A stretch of 64,000 nt of DNA from Symbiodinium natans (taxonomy: Eukaryota; Sar; Dinophyceae; Suessiales; Symbiodiniaceae). Both the position numbers and the translations under genes were made by a program. Shown here in pieces: positions 55,274-64,000 of this stretch (the stretch's first letter is position 1; the number at the start of each line of letters is the position of its first letter). The notes under the pieces were generated by a model. It saw only the letters and a program-made list of their open reading frames with translations, did not search any database and was not told where the DNA came from. The stretch covers positions 230,001-294,000 of the forward strand of contig CAJNDS010002221.1 in NCBI GenBank assembly GCA_905221605.1, read 5' to 3'.

Positions 55274-55721
55274 GCAGTCTGCACTGCCGGCGCTGCTCGT
55301 CCCACACTTGATGGAGGGTTTACGCTTTAATAGGGGACCCTAAAGATAGGCCCCCTAAATAGGGTTTAGGATTCCCTTATATTACGGACCCCCGAATTTT
55401 CGTGAACCCCCCTGATGGGTTGAATTGGTTGGGGATGAGGGGTTTCGGGATGAAGGGTTTTAGGGTTCGGGGGTTTAGGGTTTAGGGGTTAGGGTTTAGG
55501 CATCGGCCTTTGGTCCTTTTTTAAAAGTCATGAATGAAGGCGAGTTAGTTGTAAGCTTATAGGCTCAAGGTTTAGGGTTTAGGGTTTTTTGCGATGGCTA
55601 ATTAGTCACTACCGGGCCAAAAGCACCACATTCCATGACGCAATCCCTCTCACACTCTTAACTAACATTTTCGTTCCTTAGTCACAGACTTAGGGTTTAG
55701 GGTTTAGGGGTTACAGTTTAG
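55274..55721 (+). other. HSP110 3' flank
   Basis: About 50 bases of telomere-free sequence after the stop, then scattered TTTAGGG words (55360-55580) and 55690-55722. No poly(A) signal recognised; dinoflagellates generally lack AATAAA. Confidence 0.5.
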
Positions 55722-56108
55722 GGCTTGGTCCAAGAGCTGCGCCAGGGTGAACATGTACCCCTTGGGGAGGAGCTGGGCAATGATATCTACTCCATCGCCA
55801 CGTTCGACAAGGAAGAGTCGTCGTGGCACTTGTGGGTTTACAACCGGGCAAGCTCCAAGAAGGGGGTGACACTGCGTGCCAAGCAGTGCGTCCTTCCTTT
55901 GGGCCAGCTCACGCTAGTGGAAGAGATGCCCGCTGACTCGGATGCCCTGTTCCGTGTGCCTTATGCCTTGAGCAGCCCCGGCACCAGCGGCTTGGTCTGC
56001 GTCTGGCAGGAGGAAGAAGGGGAGGTCGTCATGGACATCGCAGAGGTGGCCAAGCAACTGTCCTTGGATTTGAAATCGCCCGAGATAGCGACTCGTCTCG
56101 AATCTTAA
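55722..56108 (+). CDS. Orphan terminal exon, unidentified
   Basis: Open from a TTTAG/G acceptor through 128 codons to the stop at 56106-56108. Acidic, GC-rich, clearly coding-like: LVQELRQGEHVPLGEEL, then FDKEESSWHLWVYNRAS and DIAEVAKQLSLDLKSPE. No ATG near the start, so it is probably the last exon of a gene whose other exons were not found. No family recognised. Confidence 0.55.
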   Translation, partial: GLVQELRQGEHVPLGEELGNDIYSIATFDKEESSWHLWVYNRASSKKGVTLRAKQCVLPLGQLTLVEEMPADSDALFRVPYALSSPGTSGLVCVWQEEEGEVVMDIAEVAKQLSLDLKSPEIATRLES

Positions 56109-57442
56109 ACCGTTTCACTGCTCTGGCTTCCTCATCCGTGAGCTTAAGATGCAGCCTAAAAACCTTGGAGCCCTAGACCCGAAAGCCTGGACCCCAAACC
56201 CTGACAGATGTTGGCTGGTGCTTTGGTGACTCGAGTGGGCAGTGCTGGCTAGGGTTTAGCAGGCAGAGACACAAACCCCCCTGAACATGCCCAAGACATG
56301 CAGGGTCCAATGTACCCAAATATTCAGGGTAGTTTCATGGTCCCTTCATATGGACACTAAATGCATACGCCATGCCCTAATATGCCCGATACAATCCCAG
56401 GGCCCATACATCAGAACCCTTGAAAAGGGCCATGTTATGGACCATGTAACAAGCCCAGCCCTAAACCCTAAACCCTAAACCCTAAACCCTAAACCCTGAA
56501 CCCTGAACCCTGAACCCTGAACCCTGAACCCTGAACCCTGAACCCTGAATAGGGTTTAGGGTTTAGATTTTAGAGTTTAGGGTTTAGGGGGTTAGGGCCC
56601 GGAAGCCCCTGCGAGCCCCTGAACGCCTCCTCCCAGGCTTTGCGCCCTGTGTCTCAGCTCCGTTTTCCTGCCTGTGCTGGCTCCCACGCTGCCTTGCCCA
56701 AGCGGAGTTTTGGAAAACCTCAGTTTTAGGGTTTAGGGTTTAGAGTTTAGGGTTTCGGGTTCAGGGTTTAGGATTGGGGTGGTTTGGGGTTTAGGATTAG
56801 GGTTGAGGTTTTAGGGTTCAGGGCTGCCTTGCCCAAGCGGAATTTTGGAAAACCTCGGCCTCAGGGTGCGGGTTTTCGGCGTGGATTGGGGCTGTCTGGG
56901 GTTTAGGGTTGAGGGTTAAGGGTTTAGGGTTTAGGGTTGAGGGTTTTAGGGGTGGGGTTTAGGTTTAGGGCTTAGGGGTTCGGGTTAAGGGTACCCTCAA
57001 CATCAAACTTTAAGTAGTAGTCCCCACCATCTGAGGGCAGTTTCATGAGGGCCCTTAGTTTGTATACGGTACCTAAGGGGTATAGAAGGTGTCCCCTTTT
57101 AAAGGCCCATACTAAGGCACCATGCAGCCACCTTAAGAGATCGGGGTTGGGAACTTGGTTGCTCATTCAGTGTTGCCGAGCGGAGGCTTGATGGTTCAGG
57201 GACGACGAAGAGGGTTCAGGGCTTGGGGGTAGACTACTACTTGTTTAAGAACCCCCAAGAATGTTCTTCCTTTAAAGGGCAATGTAGGGATTATTATATT
57301 CCATGTTTGGGGGTTCTTAAGCAAAGAGTGGTAGAAAGGGTTCAGGATTAGGGTTTAGAGCTTAGGGCTTAGGGTAGCATGCCCCATACTGCAGCTAGCC
57401 ATTGTTTTTGCGACGCCAAGAATTCGCTTGGCATAGGCTCAG
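56109..57442 (+). repeat. Telomere-variant-rich intergenic or intronic DNA
   Basis: CCCTAAA/CCCTGAA 56460-56548, TTTAGGG 56550-56600 and 56730-56815, TTTAGGG variants 56895-56985, and element H copy 57233-57334. A CTGCCTTGCCCAAGCGGA...TTTTGGAAAACCTC segment occurs twice (56691 and 56823). A weak exon candidate starts at 56637 (ALRPVSQLRFPACAG). Confidence 0.6.
57233..57334. mobile_element. MITE-like family H, copy 2
   Basis: CTACTACTTGTTTAAGAACC mirrored by GGTTCTTAAGCAAAGAGTGG at the right end; 102 bases, palindromic. Confidence 0.85.
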
Positions 57443-57489
57443 GCCCAAATGCATGGCCTGTGCTGCATTTGCCGGAGATCACATTGGAG
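57443..57489 (+). CDS. Downstream gene, candidate exon a
   Basis: PNAWPVLHLPEITLE after a CTCAG/G acceptor, with a GA donor at 57490. Ends phase 0, compatible with the next candidate. Not recognised. Confidence 0.4.
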
Positions 57490-59678
57490 GAGGGATGGTC
57501 CCTGAGCCCCCAGCCCTACACTCCCCTACCTGCATTGTAGGGTTTCAGCATTTGGGGTTTAGGGTTCAGGGTTAAGGGTTTACAATAGGGTTTTAGCAGT
57601 TAGGGCGTTCTAGGGTTTCAGCGTTTAGGGCCCCTAAGCCCTAAACCCTAAACCACAATGTTTGTAGAAGGCGTTCTCGGAGCATTTTGCGTTCAGGGTT
57701 TAGGGTAAGCTCTGAACCCCAAACCCTAAACCCTAAACCCCAAACCCCAAACCCTAAACCCTAAACCCTTACTCCTGCAACCCTGAGCCTCCTGCGGAAG
57801 TTTTGGGCGCCTCAATGACGCCTCATCTAGCTCCGGGCGAATTCCGTTCAGCACCGCTGCCGTAACACGTGGACCCGTGCGGCAGTCGCTCGCAGACAGT
57901 TTGAGAGGGTTTAGGGTTTAGGGTTCAGGGTTCAGGGTTCAGGGTTCAGGGTTTAGGGTTTTAGGGTTTGGGGTTCAGAGCTTCGGCTTCTATAGGAATC
58001 GGGTGTTCTGGCTTTAGATGGTCACTTCTCTAAAACATGGTTCCTTTTGAGGTCTATATCATTATTTAGGGCACCCAAAAATCGGGACCATGATTCGAGA
58101 ACTGTTCAGAGGGTTTGAGTAGGGATTTTTCACTCAAAGCCCTACAGCACCCCACTTGAAGTCAACTCCAAAAATCGCCGAATGTCTGCGAGCTTTGCCC
58201 GTTTTCTTTCACGCTGGCCTTCTTGGGGAGCGCTGGAGGAAGCCTCGGCTTTCAACTCCGAGCCTAAACAAAAAAAAACGCCGGAAGCCCCAAAAGCCTG
58301 TACCTTTGGGAGTTTCCGCCTGATTCTAGTCCTTCATCGGGAGCTGTGGCACCCATGAGAATCCCTATTAAGGGCTGTTAGCATAAGGGGGAACGTCCAA
58401 ACCTGAACCCCTCAACCACCCCATACCCTGCAAGCTCCAACCATCCCCTACACCCCTCAATCATTACACACGCCGCCCTCCCCCCCCCCCCCAATCCCCC
58501 TCCCAATCCCCCCCCCCCCCAATCCCCCCCCCCCCCCCCAAAACCCGAAACCTAAAACCCTAAAGCCTAGATTTCAACCCTTTAGCTCATTCGTGGGCAA
58601 CGAACAAACTTTCGCGGGCATTGTTCAAAATGTCGCGGGCTATATACCTAAGTCGCCTCTGAAATTACCCCTAAGGTCCCTTGTAAGGGTCCCTCCACTA
58701 GTCCCTTGAGTATCTGAAGCGCCGGCCTTGAGACTCGTTCGGCCCTGGGCCTTCATCCCAAGCCCAAGAACGTCCCAAGCCCTATAGGCCTTCAGCCCCA
58801 AGGCCGAAGCCATAAGCCCTAAACCTCTAAGCCCCTGAGCTCTGGACCCTAAACCTGAATCCCCAAACCCCCTCTGCCCTAAACCCCGAAGCCCTAAACC
58901 CGAAACCGCCCTAAACCCCCAAGCCCTACAAACGCTGAGCCCTCCTAAATTATTTGGGCCAAAGTCCGAAACCGGCTTTCTCCACCGCCTCGTTTTGCCG
59001 ACGAGCGCCCCCTCCATCTGTGAGGGAAGAGTTCAGCCATGCAGAGAGGATGAAGGGTTCAGGGACATTCCGCAACCCCTGTGCTCCCCTGCAGACCCCA
59101 AAACCCCTAAACTCTATAACGCTACAAACATCAGTTTCAGGAACTATATAGCGTAAACCCTCACGCCCCAAGGATTCCGGCCTTTGAAAATTTGAATCGT
59201 AGACCTCGAGAATACCCTAAAATTCTGGCCCTGAGCCCTAAACCCCAAGGTAATTATAGGGTTCAGGGTATAGGGTTTAGGGTGTAGGGTTCCTATCTTC
59301 AACACCCCGGCGCCCTCCCAACGGCGGTTCTTGGTGGATCCCTGGACAGAAACGATCCTCTCCACCTCGTTCCGGGGACTCCGGAAGGCTCAAGCCAAAA
59401 GACCCAACACCCCTTGGCCCCTAAACCCGAGCGCTAAACCCTAAGCCCTAAAGCCTAAGCCCTATAAACCCTAAACACTTAAACCCTAAACCCTGAACCC
59501 CTTGAACGCAAACCCTACTCAATCTCTAGTAGGCGAGTAGTTGGAGAGGTAAGCTTGGGGTTCATAAGGTCTACAAGGGGTATATGCGGGTTTCGGGTTT
59601 AGGGTTTAGCGTTTAGAAGGGTCAATACTTAGGGCCCTCGTAAGTACCTCAAGAGAGTGTGCCTTCTTTCCGTCCTAG
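57490..59678 (+). repeat. Repeat-rich DNA
   Basis: TTTAGGG variants 57540-57640, CCCTAAA/CCCCAAA 57715-57770, TTCAGGG 57910-57960, a partial family B element 58320-58400, C-rich CCCCCCAAT runs 58478-58540, an element shared with 63480-63550 (GGTCCCTT.TAAGGGT.CCTC), and CCCTAAA variants to 58930. Confidence 0.6.
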
Positions 59679-59771
59679 GCCGCCGAAACACCCAGCAATA
59701 CCCCCAGGGCACGTCTTCTGCCGGATTCCCTGGGCACCCTTTGCGAGAACAAAGACCTGAGAAACCGCGGC
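59679..59771 (+). CDS. Downstream gene, candidate exon b
   Basis: AAETPSNTPRARLLPDSLG then LCENKDLRNRG, after a good pyrimidine-rich acceptor (CCTAG/G). GT donor at 59772 or an earlier GC. Phase 0. Not recognised. Confidence 0.4.
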
Positions 59772-60572
59772 GTGATATGCCTTTTGCCTTCATTCTCCTG
59801 GCAAGAAACCTAGCAGCTCGACAAGGGTAGGTGGGGGGGGGGGGGGTAGGGGTGTTAGGGTTTAGGGGCCTAAACCCTAAACCCTTGAAACCCCTGAACT
59901 GTATTATCGGGGCTTTAGATTTTTCGGAATTCGCCTGCCTCCTTCAGGGGGTTTAGGGTTCGGTGCTAGGGGTTCAGGGTTTGGGGTTCAGGGCTTTTGG
60001 GGCTTCGGGTTTGGGTTTTTTTGGTTTCGGGTTTTAGGGTTGGAGCCTGTTTTCTCAGGCTCAGGGTTTGGGTTGTCGGCCTTCGCATACGCTAGCAAAA
60101 ACAAGATAATACAAGAGTAATAAGGGCAGTTAAGGAAAATTCCTCAGAATCATAATCGTAGTCATCAGAAGAAGGATGTAACAAGAACAAGGCAAGAAAA
60201 TATAGTAGTACTGACAATATTCATAGCAATAATCATAATGAGAATGACAATAACATTGTTAGTAGTGTGAATCCTGGCCAAAAGGTTCTTGCCTTGGGTT
60301 TACAAGCAACATGTACGAACCCTAAACCCTAAGCCCTAAACCCTAACCCCTACGCGCCAGGGTAAACCTTAACCCCTAAACACAAAGCCCGCAAGCCATG
60401 GGAACTTTGGGGGTCCCAGTGTTCTGCCGAAGTGTTGAAGGCTTGTGCCAAATCTCTTCGCGAGTCCCATGCTTCTAGTCTGCGGTTGAGGGCTTCGAGT
60501 TGTTCATCAATCCGTGGAGGGGGGGGGGGGGGGGGAACCCAAAATGCGATCATGCATTTATCTTTTTTTTTT

Positions 60573-60611
<39 letters not shown>

Positions 60612-60908
60612 TATATATACGTATATATGATAGATAGATAGATAGATAGATATATATATATATATATGTTTTTTGCATTTATACATATATACATATATAG
60701 GGGGTGGGGGGGGTGCGCGTTCCAAACCACGTCCCTCACCGCCAGTTCAGCTGCGGCATGCCGGCAACGCTCCAGCCAAGCGCACGGGGCCGAGGGCGGC
60801 TCACTAGGGCCCGGAGGGTTTAGGGTTTAGGGTTTAGGGTTTAGGGTTTAGGGTTTAGGGTTTAATTAGGGTTTAGGGCTTAGGGTTTAGGGTTTAGGGT
60901 TTAGGGCT
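59772..60908. repeat. Low-complexity DNA with degenerate AAT/CAA-type stretch
   Basis: Poly-G 59834-59845, TTTAGGG variants 59950-60085, a degenerate A-rich triplet-like stretch 60095-60265 that resembles the complement of the TTG-rich DNA at 1160-1560, G17, T18-G34, GATA and TA repeats (60520-60670), TTTAGGG 60817-60908. On the minus strand 60420-60520 reads IDEQLEALNRRLEAWDSRRD, coiled-coil-like. Confidence 0.65.
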
Positions 60909-61054
60909 TACTTGGAGGTTCATGGTACTTATTAACCAGTTCTAGCTGTACTTATTACCCACTTAGAAGCCCCATAAGGGCCCTAATATGGTTAGAGAAG
61001 TACAGTTATAAGTACATTTATCATTGGTTAATAAGTACCATGAACCTCCAAGTA
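60909..61054. mobile_element. MITE-like family A, copy 3
   Basis: TACTTGGAGGTTCATGG to CCATGAACCTCCAAGTA, 146 bases. Its end overlaps the start of a family E element. Confidence 0.9.
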
Positions 61055-61147
61055 GGCCCTTATTCCCTGTTTACAGGGCTGGGGTTTCCTTATAAAAAGA
61101 CGATCTTTGAAGCAACAAGGGCACCTTTTTTTTTAAATTCCTAGGTT
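61052..61147. mobile_element. MITE-like family E, copy 7
   Basis: GTAGGCCCTTATTCCC to GGGCACCTTTTTTTT and TTCCTAGG. The expected GACCCAGA left tip is replaced by the family A end. A partial family B element follows (61148-61200). Confidence 0.75.
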
Positions 61148-61267
61148 TGGGGATGTTCACCCTTATACTAACAGTCAGGGATTCTAGTTCTAATAGGAGG
61201 TTACCCTAAACCCTAAGCCCTAAACCCTAAACCCTAAACAACTCCCCAAGGAGCCTGATAACCTAGG

Positions 61268-61425
61268 TTGGGATGCCCCCCTTATACTCTGACAGTCCTT
61301 TCTTTGGGATGCTATTTCCCCCTATTATGATCCCTCTTTAAGGACTTGCTAGGGTTTAGGGTTTAGGGTTTAGGGGTTAGGGTTTAGGGTTTAGGGCTAG
61401 TTTCAGGGGGGAACGTCCCATCCCA
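61268..61425. mobile_element. MITE-like family B, copy 7, interrupted by telomeric tract
   Basis: Left TTGGGATGCCCCCCTTATAC, right GGGGGGAACGTCCCATCCCA. The interior AAGGACTTGCTAG...CTAGTTTC is split by 44 bases of TTTAGGG units (61353-61396), flanked by CTAG on both sides. Confidence 0.85.
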
Positions 61426-61652
61426 GAGTGCCTAACAGCGAGCAGCCACAGAAGTCGTGTAGGGTATCCTCGGGGCTGGGTAGGTAAGCTTTAGCCTTTC
61501 TGGGTGTATAGAATCCTTAACCCTAAACCCTAAACCCTAAACCCTAAACCCTAAACCCTAAACCCCTTAAAACCCTGCAATATGTAAATGGTTAACATTT
61601 TTTTTGGCTAGGGTATTCCTATGCTTCAGGGTTTAGAAAACTGAGGAAGAGC

Positions 61653-61866
61653 TACTTGGAGGTTCACGGGTACTAACTTATCCAATTATAACTGTACTTA
61701 TAGGGTTCAGGGTTCAGGGTTCCGGGTTTAGGGTTTAGGGTTTAGGGTTTAGGGTTTAGGGGTACTTCTAACCCACTTGTAGGCCCCTTAAGTGCCCCAA
61801 TCTGGTTATAAGTACCGTTATAAGTACAGTTATAGTTGGTTCACAAGTACCATGAAGCTCCAAGTA
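61653..61866. mobile_element. MITE-like family A, copy 4, interrupted by telomeric tract
   Basis: Ends as in other A copies but 214 bases long, because TTCAGGG/TTTAGGG units (about 61701-61761) sit between TACTTATA and TACTTCTA; copies 2 and 3 have a single TACTTAT at this point. Confidence 0.85.
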
Positions 61867-62238
61867 GGGGTGGATCATGGGGGGGGGGGCGTTTTTTATA
61901 CATATATATATATATATATATTTGTGTGGGAAGTGATGATGGGCCAAGGCAGCACCTTGTGAGATGGATTGAAATCCACGGATCAGGTTTGTGCTGCGGA
62001 CGGCCGCCGCCAAGTCCGGGCGGCAGCGGCGGGCGGTCACCGCCAGGCACTGCGTCGCCGGGTGGTGCATTGGCTCTGCGATCGAGCCAGCCAGTTCCCC
62101 AGGTACGAGGGCTTCGCTCAAGGATCTACGTGGCCGGGACTGCTGTGCGCCATGCCTTTCGGCTTGTTCCCTTTTTGTCTCGATGCTCGTGGTGCTCGCC
62201 TCGAGCATGGGCGACCTGTTCTAAACTGGTTGCGAGTA
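61867..62238 (+). other. G-run, TA repeat and a GC-rich open stretch
   Basis: Poly-G 61879-61889, TATATA 61900-61920, then about 300 telomere-free GC-rich bases open in more than one + frame (for example RVVHWLCDRASQFPRYEGF at about 62060-62115). Possibly an exon or repeat-encoded ORF fragment; not recognised. Confidence 0.4.
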
Positions 62239-62370
62239 GTGCTTGGTAGCCCAGTCGTGCCCTTTACCGTTTTTTTTTTGTTTTTCCTGTTATGGGTTCT
62301 CTTCTAAAGTAACCAGGCAAAAAAAAAGTGGTACCCTTGTCATAGTATGGTTACTGGGCTACTAAGAGTG
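62239..62370. mobile_element. MITE-like family C, copy 4 (uninterrupted)
   Basis: GTGCTTGGTAGCCCAGT mirrored by TTACTGGGCTACTAAGAG. No telomeric insert; serves as the reference for copies 1-3. Confidence 0.85.
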
Positions 62371-62480
62371 GTTGACATGCCTTTGAACGAACGGCAATCA
62401 CAACCCAAAAGCCTGTAATTCCCTGCCCCCTCCAGTTGTCGGAACATCAAACCTCCATAATCAGGCAATATTACATAAGT

Positions 62481-62608
62481 TGCATATGAAACAGGGTTTA
62501 TATTGCTGTTGCTGGTGAGTGTATAAAAGGTTCCTTTTTAATCTTGGTGAGTGTATATACTGAGTGTCCTTTTGGGGGTACAAGAAATATAAACCCTACT
62601 TCATATGA
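62481..62608. mobile_element. Palindromic element J, single copy
   Basis: TGCATATGAAACAGGGTTTA mirrored by TAAACCCTACTTCATATGA; interior has two GGTGAGTGTATA words. MITE-like; only one copy seen. Confidence 0.7.
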
Positions 62609-62724
62609 TTTCGGGAATAGTCCTTACTTGGAGGCTTTTGGAGGTCAAGGGTCTGGGAGCCCCCTATGATTTAGGGAATACTCCCTCTGCTTCTGCCTAC
62701 ACAGGCCTCACAACCCCAGACAAA

Positions 62725-62832
62725 CCCTAACCCTAAACCCTAAACCCTAACCCCTAACCCCTAACCCCTAACCCCTAACCCCTAACCCCTAACCCCTAAC
62801 CCCTAACCCCTAACCCCTAACCCCTAACCCCA
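62725..62832. repeat. (CCCCTAA)n array
   Basis: About 13 units of CCCCTAA after a few CCCTAAA; another locally homogenised variant. Confidence 0.95.
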
Positions 62833-62898
62833 TGACCTAACCATAAACCTTAAACCCTAAGCCCTACACCCGAGCGCTTCCAGACACCTTGCTGTCAG

Positions 62899-62961
62899 GT
62901 CCTGCTGAGCTTCGACAAGGACATTCTGGGTGTTGACGCCCTGAACTTCAGCAATCCCGAA
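62899..62961 (+). CDS. Downstream gene, candidate exon c
   Basis: VLLSFDKDILGVDALNFSN then PE, after TCAG/G with a GC donor at 62962. Phase 0. The clearest coding island downstream of HSP110, but the family is not recognised. Confidence 0.6.
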
Positions 62962-63819
62962 GCTCTAAAACCCTAAAATCTGAATCACCGGTGCTAAGCA
63001 AGTAGCTTTTAGGGGTATTCACCACAGGTTAAACCTAAACCCTAACCCTAAACCCTAAACCCTAACCTTAACCAATCCAACCTCAAAGCCTTGAAGCCAC
63101 GTCTTTCGATTCAGATTTGTTATAGGGTTTAGGGTTTAGGGTTTAGGGTTTAGGGTTTAGGGTTTAGGGCTCGGAAAGCAGCCCCTCCCACAGAGAACGA
63201 CACCCAGAGTTCAGGCTTTGCAAACCCAAAGCCCTAGATGCAAAAAACACGGCGTGTGACCGGGTTCTTGTTATGTTAATGGGGTATCAGGAGGGAGCCC
63301 TCGAAGGGAACCTTACTATTATTCCACTGTATAGCCCTTATATACCTTACATAGTTCCTCTATTATACTCGGCTTTCTTCTGGCTGGCTCTTAGGACTTT
63401 AACTTTTTGGTTTTTGTAGAAACCACAAGAAGGAGCCTAACAGTTGAGCTTTTAGGAGGGGTTCAGAAGTCAGCCAAGAATATCCTTCAGTAGTCCGTAA
63501 GTATAGAACCCCTAAGGTCCCTTATAAGGGTTCCTCCTGTAGTCCCTTGATTGTGGTAACCCTACTGGCACTGAGTAGTGAATGACGTAGTGAGGCACTA
63601 CAACATCATATGTCCACTATATCATACATCCTCTATACATACCCTTAAAGGCATTATAGGTCCCGAGTTCACCCCTTTGAGCCCTAGAAACTAAACCCTA
63701 AACCCTAAACCCTAAATCCTAAATCCTAAACCCTAAACCCTAGGACCCTATGCCAAACGTTCACCCATTCTCTAACCCCCAAGCCCTAGCCTGTTTGTGT
63801 TTCGGGTTCAGGGCCGAAG
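62962..63819 (+). repeat. Probable intron between candidate exons c and d
   Basis: CCCTAAA 63030-63070,TTTAGGG 63122-63170, unique A/T-richer sequence 63240-63660 including the element shared with 58660-58710, CCCTAAA 63693-63742. Confidence 0.6.
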
Positions 63820-63846
63820 GCGCCGCTCGTCCACTTCAGCAATGAG
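63820..63846 (+). CDS. Downstream gene, candidate exon d
   Basis: APLVHFSNE, 27 nt, AAG/G acceptor and GC donor at 63847, phase 0; joins in frame to candidate exon c. TTTAGGG variants follow to the end of the window. Confidence 0.45.
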
Positions 63847-64000
63847 GCGAGGTGCGGAGACGGTTTCTATGGGGTCTGGGGTTGAGGGTTTAGGGTTGCG
63901 GTTTGAGGGTTTAGTGTTTAGGGTTTAGGGTTTAGGGTTTAGGAGTATTGGGTTTAAGGCTGAGGGTTGTGGGTTTAGGGTTTAGGGGTCCAGGGTTCAG

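Noticed and set aside
917-55273. HSP110 as a processed or decayed pseudogene
   Set aside because: It has introns, no in-frame stops or frameshifts in recognised exons, and conserved motifs from the nucleotide-binding domain to the C-terminus.
1-64000. Plant or apicomplexan origin based on TTTAGGG telomeres
   Set aside because: TTTAGGG is shared by several lineages, but the predominance of GC/GA donors with AG/G acceptors points to a dinoflagellate.

Overview
This is a eukaryotic nuclear window, and a dinoflagellate is the best fit (inference). Telomere-type repeats (TTTAGGG and its complement CCCTAAA) occur every few hundred bases, in both orientations, through all 64 kb. The coding exons are GC-rich and tiny. 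Of 50 intron starts I could place, about 35 are GC, 9 GA and only 6 GT. Acceptors are almost always AG followed by an exonic G. That splice-site set is described for dinoflagellate genomes. One intronic ORF also resembles a repeat-encoded protein I recall from dinoflagellate gene sets.

Region 1 (917-55273, + strand) is one gene. It encodes an HSP110/SSE-type co-chaperone of the HSP70 superfamily, split into about 51 exons of 17-84 nt. The coding total is about 2.3 kb (about 780 codons) in 54 kb, near 4%. The first ~50-60 residues lie left of the window or were not recognised. Reading phase is continuous from exon to exon, no exon contains a stop, and the protein runs from the nucleotide-binding domain through the beta substrate-binding domain, acidic linker and alpha-helical domain to a stop at 55271-55273. 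Introns average about 1.1 kb and consist largely of telomere-like tracts, palindromic MITE-like elements and homopolymer or microsatellite runs.

The most striking pattern is orientation. In about 29 of roughly 48 introns the first telomeric tract after the donor reads TTTAGGG and the last tract before the acceptor reads CCCTAAA; the opposite arrangement is seen in only two or three. The two ends of most introns are therefore complementary in the pre-mRNA and could pair, looping the intron out. Some acceptors lie inside a TTTAG/G unit. Several telomeric tracts interrupt otherwise recognisable MITEs, and two of these are flanked by short duplications, which suggests insertion.

Nested in one HSP110 intron, on the same strand, is a second multi-exon gene (8838-10353, about 275 codons, unidentified). 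Other introns hold orphan coding pieces: 5839-6402, a PHD/RING-finger-bearing degenerate block at 35.6-37.1 kb, a CHLC-motif ORF ending at 39410, and an ORF ending at 43786.

Region 2 (55274-64000) holds an orphan terminal exon (55722-56108), several phase-compatible candidate exons of an unidentified downstream gene (57443, 59679, 62899, 63820), a dense MITE cluster (60.9-61.9 kb, 62.2-62.6 kb) and more telomeric arrays. No tRNA, rRNA, CRISPR or bacterial-type feature was seen. All exon boundaries are by eye from conserved protein sequence plus phase; transcript data would be decisive.
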